Assembly: GCA_021234155.1 (NCBI GenBank)
Contig: JAJEKV010000005.1
Location: 15,375,468 to 15,439,467 of the forward strand
Length of the DNA stretch: 64,000 bases
Source of the DNA: Isoetes taiwanensis
Taxonomy: Eukaryota; Streptophyta; Lycopodiopsida; Isoetales; Isoetaceae
Reading direction: 5' to 3'
This document shows positions 1-10,110 of this stretch, piece by piece (position 1 is the first letter of the stretch; every line of letters starts with the position of its first letter). The notes beneath the pieces are model-generated. The model saw only the letters and a program-made list of their open reading frames with translations, was not told the DNA's origin and ran no database searches. The translations under genes were made by a program, and so were the position numbers.

Positions 1-1680
1 CTAGGGGCAACTCTAGGGGCATGGCATTTTAGCCTCACCATCCTAGTGCCACCTACCATAGTCCCATTGTTTTTATACATACAAAGTACAATATCATAAA
101 AGGGTTATTGGTCCATTTATTACTTTGTTTAAGGTCCATACTAGACTAATCTTGTACAGACTAGCTAGTTTATCCCACTACCTCGCGATAGCCAAAGTGG
201 AGGACACGTATAGGCTTTTAAGTTCTACCATGTCGGGGATCATCATCGTATACCCCCAATAACCAACTCCCAAAGATAAACATACATTGGCAATGTTTGA
301 ACCCATGACCAAATGCACATTTATTTTGGCATTATTAGGCATATACCAACTCACCACACATCCATTGGGCAAAACTTTTGCCTTACATGCACACTTTGTA
401 GGCAGGATTTAATCCCGCCTTAGGAAGTCTAGGTCCTAGGGACAACTCTAGGGGCATGGCTTTTTAGCCTCACCATCCTAGTGCCACCTACCATAGTCCC
501 ATTGTTTTTTATTACTTTGTTTCAAGGTCCATACTAGACTAATCTTGTCACGGACTAGCTAGTTTATCCACTACCTTGCGGTAGTGGAGGACGTATAGGC
601 TTTTAAGTTCTACGTCGGGGATCATCATCATTATACCCCCAATAACCAACTCTCAAAGATAAACATACATTGGCAAGGTTTGAACCCATGACCAAATGCA
701 CATTTATTTTGGCATTATTAGGCATATACCAACTCACCACACATCCAGTTGGGCAAAACTTTTTGCCTTACATGCACACTTTGTGGCGGGTTTAATCGCC
801 TTAGGAAGTCTAGGTCCTAGGGACAACTCTAGGGGCATGGCTTTTTAGCCTCACCATCCTAGTGCCACCTACCATAGTCCCATTGTTTTTTTTTTTATTA
901 CTTTGTTTTAAGGTCCATACTAGACTAATCTTGTGGACTACTAGTTTATCCCACTACCTTGCGGTAGCCAAATTGGAGGACACGTATAGGCTTTTAAGTT
1001 CTACCACATCGAGGATCATCATCGTATATCCCCAATAACCAACTCCCAAAGATAAACATACATTGGCAAGGTTTGAACCCATGACCAAATGCACATTTAT
1101 TTTGGCATTATTAGGCATATACCAACTCACCACACATCCGTTAGGCAAAACTTTTGCCTTACATGCACACTTTGTAGGCAGAATTTAATCCCGCCTTAGG
1201 AAGTCTAGGTCCTAGGGACAACTCTAGGGGCATGGCTTTTTAGCCTCACCATCCTAGTGCCACCTACCATAGTCCCATTGTTTTTTTATTACTTTGTTTA
1301 AGGTCCATACTAGACTAATCTTATGCCGGACTAGCTAGTTTATCCCACTACCTTGCGGTAGCCAAAAGTGGAGGATTGCGTATAGGCTTTTAAGTTCTAC
1401 CATGTGGGGATCATCATCATTATACCCCCACCAACCAACTCCCAAAGATAAACATACATTGGCAAGGTTTGAACCCATGACCAAATGCACATTTATTTTG
1501 GCATTATTAGGCATATACCAGCTTCGGCACACATCCGGTTGGGCAAAACTTTTTGCCTTACATGCACACTTTGTGGCGAAGTTTAATCCCTTAGGAAAAT
1601 CTAGGTCCTAGGGACAACTCTAGGGGCATGGCTTTTTAGCCTCACCATCCTAGTGCCACCTACCATAGTCCCATTGTTTT
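1..1680. repeat. Tandem array of ~390-bp units
   Basis: The anchor CAACTCTAGGGGCATGG occurs at about 8, 443, 824, 1219 and 1615, giving periods of 435, 381, 395 and 396 bp. Between anchors the units share long blocks, including GGTTTGAACCCATGACC and the block around GGCATTATTAGGCATATACC, with small indels and substitutions. The recurring ~64-codon minus-strand frames follow the unit and break with its indels, so I do not treat them as genes. A GGTTTGAACCC stretch resembles a pol III B box, but no convincing A box is seen. A short similar piece (CTAGGGGCAACT) recurs at 21687 inside an old LTR, which hints at an LTR origin for the unit. Confidence 0.9.
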
Positions 1681-1751
1681 ATATAGGCTATCGGGTCTAT
1701 AGTCCCTACCTATATTGTTTTATATAGGTTATTGGGTCTATAGTCCCTACC
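1674..1751. repeat. Two-copy 41-bp direct repeat
   Basis: Two near-identical copies (1674-1710 and 1715-1751) carry TTGTTTTATATAGG followed by GGGTCTATAGTCCCTACC. They follow the last 390-bp unit directly. Confidence 0.85.
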
Positions 1752-2116
1752 TTGGGCAGGAGTTGCACATGAAGAAGCCCTACCAAAAGCGGGGGCCTGA
1801 GACCAACTGCGAGCAGGATCCTAACGAGGTTGTTCTCGATAAGCTTTACATCCGTCATAGCCATCTTATTGCCTTGCCATAGTCGAGGCTAGAGAGTTTT
1901 CGAGAATAAGGTAGGGTAGGAAGCAAGTCCTTCAAGGGATGAAAACTTATGGAGCCAAGCCAGAAAAAGGGAGCTTAAGAAAGGAAAGCTAGAAGTGGAG
2001 GAATAGAGTAGAGAAACTAGCTCAAGAAACGTAGATAAGAGAAAAGCGAAAATGAAAGTATATATATATAGAAGAAGGCGGTCCATAAATAGCAATGTCC
2101 CTTGCCAAAGAATGGT

Positions 2117-2147
2117 GGTTCTATTGCGAATACTTCGCAATAGAACC
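2117..2147. repeat. Perfect hairpin, 14-bp arms
   Basis: GGTTCTATTGCGAA (2117-2130), spacer TAC, then its exact reverse complement (2134-2147). CAATGTC about 25 bp to the left and GACATTG just to the right extend the inverted symmetry. No gene overlaps it. It could be the centre of a foldback element or a structured RNA. Confidence 0.8.
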
Positions 2148-2274
2148 GTGACATTGGTTGTTTGATGATATAGTTGTGGGGATAAAATATATCAAAGAAC
2201 ATTCATAATACCAACAAAATATATTCATAAGATAAAAACATTATTACAATGATTGAGAGAGAAATTTTTTTAAA

Positions 2275-3327
2275 CTATTCTTGAAATCTCCAATATGCAG
2301 GATGGTCCTCCAAGAACTTCTTTACTTGGGTTGTACCAATTGTACGTCCCAAGTTTTTGAGAATATTGGTGGGCGTCCCACCTTGCAATGTGGTTATTAA
2401 TTCTTCCACTCTTCGGTCTGATGTATAGGCCGCAGTGATGGCCAATCTGCCCCGACGTCGATAAGGGACCGCCAAGTCAAAGATGCTCAGAGCTATTATT
2501 CTTTTCACTAGTATGACATGGCCGATGTCTTGAGGCATTTGCGCATGTTTATCAAATCCTGAGAGAGGAATCAACATGAACACCCCTTCTTCTCCCCGTG
2601 GGCTAAATTGCTGGTGGATCACTGCTATCCTTCCGTCAGTGAGGAGTAGAAGATAGTACCTCGAGGCCTTGTCATGTCCCGCTTCTCCTGCTTCATCTCC
2701 GGTCATGATGTTGGACCTATGCCTTTCGGAGTAATCGTCTACTGATACTGCCGTCAGGTCCTTACTGCAAACATGGACCTGAAGGAGGTCATATTGACCT
2801 CGCTTCTGTAGACACCGACTGGGGTTGTTGATGAAGAGCTGGGCAGGAGTGCACTCATAGTCTTGCCCCGAATGCCTATCCGTTCTTGGATGGCGATGAA
2901 TTCTTCCTTTGAAGGCAGCTCCTATTGGATCATCATCTGACGGATGTTCTGTAGGCTTCCATGTCAGATGATGATTGCCCCATGTAGGTGTTGGCTTCCC
3001 TTATGCTGATGGGGAAGTCCTGAGTCTCCCAGTTGATGAAGTCATCGAGGTTAGGCTGTTGGCACAGGAGATATAAGATGTAGGCGATGGAGGGAGCTCT
3101 AACAAGGAAGGGCCTACTTTAGCTTGGAATTCTTGCATGATCTCTTGGTAGTATGGGGTAGCATTTATTGTGGCACTTACATCAATCTCTTTTTGAAAGA
3201 CTCTGAAGATTGTGTTGATGTCGGCCTCGACCACATGAGCAGTGGCACTGTACCATCGCCTGAAAGATGAAATGGCCATGATGCTGATGTGACTGGGTTT
3301 AACAAACAGATATGCAAGCGCTTCCAT
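2275..3327 (-). pseudogene. Decayed gene of unknown function (~350 codons)
   Basis: I do not recognise the product. The first part, from an ATG at 3327, reads well to about 3120 (EADINTIFRVFQKEI). There the protein-like signal moves to another frame (LDDFINWETQDFPISIREAN), which later has a stop. The last third returns to an open frame (3000-2275) with RYYLLLLTDGRIAVIHQQF and ends FLEDHPAYWRFQE. In the first frame TAA lies at 3003-3001. At least two frameshifts plus one stop are therefore needed to explain it. It has no signal peptide or clear membrane segment. A TATA box lies 64 bp upstream. The palindromic modules at 3583-3853, shared with the leader of the LTR element at 42763, lie upstream in the same orientation, so this may be the gag-like gene of a relative. 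That is inference. Confidence 0.5.
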
Positions 3328-3390
3328 GATCAGAAAAATCACCCTGGAGTGAGGAGTGAAATTGTAGGTTACAAATGATGGTTATGTGTG

Positions 3391-3399
3391 TATTTATAG
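3391..3399 (-). promoter_or_regulatory. TATA box of the decayed unknown gene
   Basis: On the minus strand the sequence reads CTATAAATA, 64 bp before the ATG at 3327. GGAACCCTAAT, a telo-box-like motif common in plant promoters, lies just upstream. Spacing fits a TATA promoter. Confidence 0.5.
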
Positions 3400-3582
3400 G
3401 CGGAACCCTAATTTTTGAGAATTTTTAGGTTTTAGATATGTCTATCATTTTGAGATCGAAATAGATATTTTATAGGTAGTCTAAGGTTGTAACCATGTAG
3501 AAGACTTTCTAATGATTCTATTGCAACAAATTTCATCTAATTTAGAGGCGGTTTGGGTAAGTTATGGCGGTTTAAATCTGAC

Positions 3583-3853
3583 CACTCACATAGTGCGCGA
3601 GCGGCTCGAGCTAAATTTTATTTAAGGTCCTGGGCACACCCTGTGAGTGTTGGGCTCTTGTTTGGATTTTAGGTGGCTCCAAAAATTTGGTATGATTGCA
3701 GAATCTTGCTTATCTCACAGAGTTTAAGTCAGAATATGCCCTTAGTTTCTTGTTTTGGTCTTGTCTAGGTGTGGATCTGTGGTCAAACACTCACATAGTG
3801 CGCGAGAGGGTCGAGCTAAAATTTAGTTGTGTCCCTGGACGCACTCTGTGAGT
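3583..3853 (-). repeat. Two palindromic leader-type modules
   Basis: Two ~67-bp modules (3583-3649 and 3788-3853) have arms CACTCACATAGTGCGCGAG and CTGTGAGTG around an AAATTTTA centre. Read on the minus strand they match, in the same order of parts, the four modules in the leader of the LTR retrotransposon at 47788-48488. This links the 2.2-4.5 kb island to that element family. Confidence 0.7.
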
Positions 3854-3986
3854 AGTGGGGGTCTATTTGGTCACTTTTTGTCCAAATCAAGCAAAACTAA
3901 TTACACATGCCATTATTATGACTATATCAAGGACATTATTACAATTCACAACTTAAATTAAACAACTTTATTACAATGTACATGCT

Positions 3987-4418
3987 CTAGCAGTCCTCTT
4001 TCTTGATAAACCTGGCCAGCTTCATGTCTTTAGGCATGCAAATGACTCTTTTCACATGAAGAGCACATGCTAGAGAATCTTCAAAATGCTGAACAAGCTT
4101 CTGCTCTACTGCTTCCTGCAATGCGAGCAACATGTCATCTGTTACTCGTTTCTCCTTGTGAAACTCCTGCAAGATCTCCTGTGTTAATCTTGCAAAGGCG
4201 GCTCTTAGAATCAGAAGACCATAGCTCCCCTGGAAGTGCCAAATCTCCCTAGCAGCTTTCATGAAGTATGAGTTCTTGCTCCTCTTCATGGGCTTCTTTG
4301 GTGGTACCGGTCTTTCCGCAAATGGCTTCAAGGTATTTTTTTTCTTGGGCCTTCCTCCTTCAATGTACCGGACCTTGTGCTCTTTATAGTATTTGGTATA
4401 AGCCTCGTACATCTTCAT
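3987..4418 (-). CDS. Divergent histone H3-like protein
   Basis: The C-terminal ~87 residues of this 143-residue ORF align without gaps to canonical histone H3 from the REI of helix alphaN to the C-terminus, with about half the positions identical by eye against H3 recalled from memory. Landmarks: AAREIWHFQ (alphaN), FARLTQEILQEF (alpha1), LALQEAVEQKLVQHFED (alpha2), HVKRVICMPKDMKLAR (loop 2/alpha3). Loop 1 has the canonical length, unlike most CENH3 proteins. The usual H3 tail is absent; instead there is a Lys/Tyr/Glu-rich stretch (EAYTKYYKEHKVRY, RPKKKN) and a Pro/Lys segment. ATG at 4418 is the first in frame. The frame is open upstream to the LTR border at 4531 (EYKKKIAEYKEY), so the N-terminus may be truncated by that insertion. 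It sits among mobile elements, and a decayed gene follows downstream. It could be a transposon-captured H3 variant, a diverged host variant or a recent pseudogene. Chromatin function is inference from the fold. Confidence 0.75.
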   Translation of the reverse strand: MKMYEAYTKYYKEHKVRYIEGGRPKKKNTLKPFAERPVPPKKPMKRSKNSYFMKAAREIWHFQGSYGLLILRAAFARLTQEILQEFHKEKRVTDDMLLALQEAVEQKLVQHFEDSLACALHVKRVICMPKDMKLARFIKKEDC

Positions 4419-4530
4419 GTATTCTTTATACTCCGCTATCTTCTTCTTGTACTCTCGCTCGTGCCTGAGTACATAGGAGTCCCGTGTCGACTTATTTGGT
4501 TCCTTGGGGTCTGCTGTTGGTTTAGGACAG

Positions 4531-5257
4531 TGTGACGTTCCAGCATAATATATGGTCTGAATATATTACCACGCCACTTGTACATGTCACCTTGATGACA
4601 TGTACTTAGGAACCGTAAAAGGTTGCACCTTATGGGGCAACCTCGTATGTTGCACATGTCTATAAACATATGCATTTAACCCCCTCCTCATTTAGCCCTA
4701 AACCTAAAAGGTTATGTAAAAGGAACAAAGGGGGAAACGCTAAACCTTTTTCATTATCGCATTTCGGCTTCCTTGGCCATTCCGGCCAAGCCAAGCTGCT
4801 AGTTCGCATTGCTAGACACCGCCAAGCCACCTTTGCACAACCTCCAGGTTCAGTTGCCTTTAACCCAAGCAAAGGCATGGACGCGATTTGAGATGCGGGA
4901 GCAAGATATGGATCAGGTAAACAATAATTCTGTAGTGCAATGCCAACTTTTAGTCCGACAATAAGCTGGGATAACATCTTACATTAGCCTTAGCAGCCTT
5001 ATAGATTATGAGATCACAAGCCCTAACAAAGGAACCTAACCATGTACGTTTAGGTAGATAGATTAGATGCTATTATGTATTTCAATTCTATATGATGGTG
5101 CTCTATTCTATGCGCACTCCTGTGTATTGGAAGGGGGTAGAGACCCTAAAAGCTTCAGTAGTTGATGTATATAGATAGCTTCATTAATTTATAATTAAGC
5201 AGTCTATGCATAAGGGCCCACCTGGTTGTGAGTGGGGGGGCTAGACCGGTGGATAAG
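4531..5257 (+). mobile_element. 5' part of a ~1.5-kb LTR, truncated
   Basis: The piece begins TGTGACGTTCCAGCATAA, the same start as the LTRs at 42763 and 57821. It follows them through the U3 palindrome (arms GTACATGTCA and TGACATGTAC at 4580-4605), the GGGGCAACCTCG block and the TAGATAGATTAGATG block. At 5257 it is cut by a PIF-associated segment. There is no polypurine tract before 4531, so this is not a normal 3' LTR. The interrupted frame of the H3-like ORF ends at its border. Confidence 0.85.
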
Positions 5258-5259
5258 AA

Positions 5260-5753
5260 CCAATCTCTGAGATACCTTGAAGAACGATTTGAGACAGGGA
5301 AGGGTGGTTTGCATCTATGGCCAAAGCCGAAAAGGCCAAAGTTGATCGCTTCCGGAAGATGACTGAAATTAGCGAGAGACAAGCAAACTTGCAAAGAGAA
5401 TTAGCAGCTAAATCTAGAAATCTCATTTTGATAATGCAGCAACAAAATCACCATCAAAGGGATTGGACCATCGATGTTGCAGCTGTATCAGCAAGTGCAC
5501 TAAATACACTCGCATCTGGGTTTATAGTTTTTGTCCAAAACATGAACAATTATAGGAATTCAGGTACACATTGTTCATTTACTCTTGTTCTTGAATGCCT
5601 TACTCTAGAAATTAACATTTGACTTTCTCATCAGATACAAGTGACAAGGAAGCCCCTTCTGGATCTTGATTTGCAGAAAATCAATTTTTCTTTTCCATGT
5701 TAACTTAAATAGTTGATATCGCTTGTTTCTTGTTTTGTGAGTTGGATTATGTG
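5260..5753 (+). pseudogene. PIF/Harbinger-associated ORF segment, copy 1
   Basis: This ~490-bp segment repeats at 7734-8160. It contains an open frame from 5317 to 5622 (101 residues) with a charged, Gln-rich helical stretch (SERQANLQRELAAKSRN, MQQQNHHQRD) followed by ASALNTLASGFIVFVQNMNN. I infer a relation to the DNA-binding second protein of PIF/Harbinger elements because copy 2 lies beside a transposase. The motif itself is not diagnostic. The frame upstream of ATG 5317 has a stop, so only a C-terminal part remains. It disrupts the LTR at 5257. Confidence 0.4.
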
Positions 5754-6169
5754 CTAGGGAACCCACCGGTCGGAGCGTGTTTTCGGCGGAAAATTGACAG
5801 GTGGCGCAGACATGCAACAGACATGCGGTTAGGTGGAAACTTCGTAGACATGCAGCAGATTCCAGCGATGCAGCAGCAGGGAGGAAGATACCGACGATGC
5901 AGCAGCAGTAGAGCGATGCAAATGCCTGCATCACAGATGAATTCCTCTGTAATACAGATGCAGGCCCTTGATCCAGATCCGACAGAGCGATGGATCTAAA
6001 TCCAAGCAAATCATCCACAGGATTGGATGGAAAAGTCGAGGAGATCTGATGGGTATGATGGCGAAAATCAGAATGGGAAGAAACAGAGGTAGAATCAGAA
6101 AAAGAATCAAGGGATTTTTTCTTACGAAGGGAATCGGAGTCATCGCAGAGGGATTAATTAGAATGTGAT
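5754..6169. other. Unassigned stretch with CAG-rich sequence
   Basis: Between the PIF-related segment and the next LTR piece lies ~415 bp with repeated GCAGCAG and ACATGCAGC motifs. Reading frames through it are short, and nothing is recognisable. Confidence 0.4.
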
Positions 6170-7244
6170 GCAATAAGCTGGATTAGTATGTTAGATTAGC
6201 CTTAGAGGCCTTATAGATTCCGAGATCACAAGCCCTAAGAAAGGAACCTAACCATGTATGTTGAGGTAGATAGATTAGATGTTATTCTATATTTTAATTC
6301 TATGGATGATGATGTTCTATTCTATGTGCATTCCTATGTATTGGGAAGGAGGGTAGAGACCCTGAATGCCATAGTAGTTGATATACCTAGATAGCCTCAT
6401 TAATTCCCAATTAATGCGGCCTATATATAAGAGCCCGCCTGACGGTGGGTGGCAGGGCTAAACCAGTAGATAAGGAGGACATATCCCATTACAGATTGAT
6501 TCCTCTGGTGTGTAAAGCCTACCGGGGATCTTATATCGGGCTAGGCCTGATGGCTTGGCACTGAGTGTGGGCAAGGCATGGGCTCGACACCTCTTGGGTG
6601 ATGCGTCACCTTCAATGAGGTTCAAGTTGTAAACGAGCAATGGCTCTATAACCGCCTGGATGGGCATGCATGCCTCTGGAGGGAGTGATCTCCTCCGCCC
6701 CATCGAGACTGAGGAGATGCAACCCAGGAATAGCCCCTTTGGCTATGCACACGACAGGCTACGGTCTAGTCTCAAAACTTATCAGCCTATTCTGCAAAGT
6801 ATGCACAAGAGGGGCAGGTGGAGCGGACTACCCAACGACCATGTTCTATGCCATCCAAGTCCATTGCTATGAACTCTGTCTGCTTTGATCTCTGGACACC
6901 CAAGCCATTCAGTCGATCCCCTCGAGTCTGAGCCACGGGTAGGATCTCCCCTATGATGATGTTACTGATGTGTTGTTACAGATGTTATGTTATGGTGAGC
7001 CACCCATCGAGTGAAACTATGTGTATTTGATGCTTTGTGCTTATGTTTGATTCACGCTTCCATAGCTAGGATGATCCCAAGGGAGACGGGATGAATGACA
7101 CGTCCATTCTTCCCCATCAATTCCCTGTCAGCTAGCAAGGGTTCAGTGCTAGGTGGATGGCCTCTGTCGGCATGTGCATTGATAGAGGAATGAACTCCGG
7201 GTTCTTATATGATGGGACATCGTATATGAGCAGGGGACATCGCA
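6170..7244 (+). mobile_element. 3' part of the same LTR family
   Basis: From GCAATAAGCTGG the sequence follows LTR 57821-59364 from about LTR position 470 to its end (GGGGACATCGCA). About 300 bp of LTR sequence at its start repeats what 4531-5257 already holds, so these are two copies or a partial duplication. No primer-binding site follows 7244, unlike the LTR ending at 47568. The flanks GACAG (left of 4531) and GGCGT (right of 7244) do not form a target duplication. Confidence 0.8.
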
Positions 7245-7733
7245 GGCGTGAATAAAATTATATTACATTACTTTACAGAATATTCCCCGAACATTATGCC
7301 AGCATGCAAGCAAGGGTTTGCCCTATAGGGATACCTCAGACGTTTGACATTCTTACCCTGGCTTTGGGGATCCCGGAGGTGCGATCCCGGAGGATGGGAT
7401 CCCCAAAAGGTGTGATTCCGGAGGGCGGAATCCCACAGTAAGCACTACTTACTGCGCAGTAACTACGCAAAAATTCTGCTCCTTGTAGGGGAAATCAAGG
7501 CAAACCTTCGATGGTTTTTTTCTCGTTCAATTCTCCACGGAATCGAGCAAGATCTGTTCAGGTGCTCGGGCTCGGTTGGAGGAGAGGATCCTTCTAGAAG
7601 GGGGAGGGACCTTCTGGCGACTCTGACCAGGTTGCTGCCAGTATTAACGAATCCACCACCGCCATTAGACCGTAAAAAAAAATGGCACCAATCTCGTTTG
7701 AAGTACTATATGATGTCAATCCCGCTTGAAGCG
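7245..7733. other. Unassigned; short GGATCCC-type repeats
   Basis: At 7366-7435 the words GGGATCCCGGAGG, GCGATCCCGGAGGATGGGA and GATTCCGGAGGGCGGAATCCC follow each other as degenerate direct and inverted repeats. No gene is seen. Confidence 0.5.
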
Positions 7734-10110
7734 CCAATCTCTGAGATACCTTGAAGAACGATTGGAGACAGGGAAGGGTGGTTTGCATCTATGGCCAAAG
7801 CCAAGAATGTCAAAGTTGATCGCTTCTGGAATATGACTGAAGTTGATCGCTTCTGGCCCATCAAATGGATTGGGCCATCGATGTTGCAGCTGCATCAACA
7901 AGTGCACTAAACACACTCGCATCTGGGTTTATAGTTTTTGTCCAAAACATAAACAATTATAGAAATTCAGGTACACATTGTTCATTTACTCTTGTTCTTG
8001 AATGCTTTACTCTAGAAATTAACATTTGACTTTCTCATCAGATACAAGTGACAAGGAAGGCCCTTCTGGATCTTGATTTGCAGAAAATCAATTTTTCTTT
8101 TCCATGTTAACTTAAATAGTTGATATCGCTTGTTTCTTGTTCTGTGAGTTGGAGTATGTGTAATGAGTTTGCTATATTACGTCAATTCAATATTGATGTC
8201 TCGCAACATGGAATAGCGAAATGGTAAAAGTTTACAAAATTAGAGCATACACTTAAAGGAACATCATACATGCAACATTTATGCATAGTACCATTTGAAC
8301 ATGCAACATTTATGCATAGGACCATTTATTTCATATCTCATTGTTTCAAAAAAAAAAACACATTTGTTCAAACTTTTTCTATGTAATCTGCTAGACAATC
8401 TCAAAGAACTGCATTTGCATTTGTTGATTCTCGCCCAACCGCATCTAACTAGCCCTCGTCATGGTGATATTCTGCTAGATTGTCAAATATTTCTTTAGAA
8501 TATCATTCACCTCTGTCAATCATAATGTTGTGTAGACAACATGCAAGTACCATGCGAATGCGTATTTGTTGGGTTTCTTCACTATGTTACCAATAGCTTG
8601 CCATGACCTCAGCAACCCAAAAGCTCTTTCAACACACATTTCAGTAGAAGCATGTAAGAACTGGCAACTCCGTACATGGATAAGGTATAATCAGCCATGG
8701 CATTAAAGGGTATTCAACATCACCAATAATATACTCTCTGACCACATGACCATCAATCTGAACTGTAGGACCATAAAGAACTGACTTATTATTCACCTAT
8801 TTATAAAAGCTTGACATTCTAAGCACGCGAGTGCCATTGACACTTCCTGGGTAACCGGCTCCCACATCCAAAAATCTAGTATTACTATCCATAATTGCTT
8901 GCACTATGATAAAGAAACACTTATTACGATCGTACCATTCTGCTTCGTTCTCTAAAGAAGGCAGTTGTATCTTTATATGTGTGGCATCAATTGCACCACA
9001 ACAATTTGGAAGGCCATGCTGTGCCTCAAACCCTGCTTTCACATGGACCATGTCTTCACCTGTAGGCCATCTAAAAAGATTTGAAGCTCTTGCCATCAAA
9101 CTGTTAACAAATTTGTGTGTAATTCTAGAAGTTATGCACTTGCCTACACCAAATAGTTCTGATAAGTTAGGAAACTATCGCCCGAACACAATCGTCGAAT
9201 GGCTATACCAACTTGCTTCTCCACCGTTATCACACTATCAGGCATGCTAGATAGCCCATATGGGGGGCATGTTAGTAAATCTTCCCTAACTAAATCACAA
9301 ATGTACCTGTAAGTAGGTATGGAGATTCTGAACATTTCCTTAAATCTGTCTGGATCAACAAATGACATAGTCCTCAAAGTGATGCCACCAATGAAAGGAG
9401 CGAGGTCTAATGTCCCAATCGTAATACATGACACCATGGAAAAATCCTCTAAAAACTTTGATGTTGAACTCTGGATGTAACAACATTTTATACACTGGCC
9501 AAAATATATAAGATGTCACGTCAAAGAAGTCAGTCCTCCACCATTTCGTGCAATTGTTTCACCATCGAAAGTGATAGCTTGGCTAGGAGGTTGTTGAAGA
9601 AGTTCAGATAAGATGTGATCTACATCTTCACATTCTTAAATAATTGTGTTCATCTTTCTAGGAGTTGCAAACAAAGAAAGACACAATTCAAGAGCATCAA
9701 AAACATAATTGTCTGCAATTGATCCATTTGTGCCCGAAAAATTGAATAAGAATTTTGATTGAAATGATGTTGCAGCTGAGAGAGGGTGAAGTACAAAATC
9801 ACATGGTTCAAAATCGATACTAAAGCTTCTTATTTAAACAAGATGCTAACACATCAATGGGTAGCCTTTTAGAGGAGCCATTGATGCGTGCACAATTACG
9901 CATTTGGCAAACTGAAAATAACTAATTACTCCTGCAGAACAGCATGTGGCTGCTTGTAAAAGCCAAGCCTTAGAATTCCAAACCTTGGCATGTAGATCAG
10001 TCTGTTGCTTATTAGACAGAGGCCTGAGGTAATCCCTGGCAGCTTGCTCAACAAATCTGTCTTTCATGGATACTCTGATGTAAAAAAAAATGATGCTATC
10101 TAGCAAATCA
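7734..10110. mobile_element. PIF/Harbinger-type DNA transposon, decayed
   Basis: Two parts support this: copy 2 of the ORF segment (7734-8160, plus strand, internally shortened compared with 5260-5753) and a broken transposase on the minus strand (8503-9437). Convergent ORFs are common in this superfamily. I could not fix the terminal inverted repeats or the 3-bp target duplication, so both ends are approximate. A further minus-strand frame at 9846-10106 (SMKDRFVEQAARDYLRPL) may be its upstream exon or unrelated. Confidence 0.55.
8503..9437 (-). pseudogene. PIF/Harbinger (HARBI1-like) transposase, broken
   Basis: The protein would catalyse DDE cut-and-paste transposition in the nucleus. Visible landmarks in order: DPDRFKEMFRISIPTYRYI (N-terminal helical domain), VEKQVGIAIRRLCSG, CCGAIDATHIKI (first catalytic Asp), FLDVGAGYPGSVNGTRVLR, REYIIGDVEYPLMPWL (second Asp region), and VLACCLHNIMIDRGE with the C-terminal LHN motif. 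Breaks: a frameshift near 9150 joins the two main frames. TAG follows FYK at about 8797. Further stops lie between 8700 and 8560. The family is usually ~400 residues and this remnant spans about 310 codons. Confidence 0.85.

Noticed and set aside
178-1532. Recurring ~64-residue minus-strand ORFs (MPNGCVVSWYMPNNAK...)
   Set aside because: They repeat with the 390-bp unit, lack conserved domains and change frame with its indels.
3987-4418. CENH3 (centromeric H3) identity
   Set aside because: Loop 1 has the canonical H3 length with no insertion, and the alignment is gap-free to ordinary H3. The tail is not CENH3-like as far as I can judge.
4531-7244. One complete solo LTR
   Set aside because: Its two parts overlap by ~300 bp of LTR sequence, and the outer flanks do not form a target duplication.
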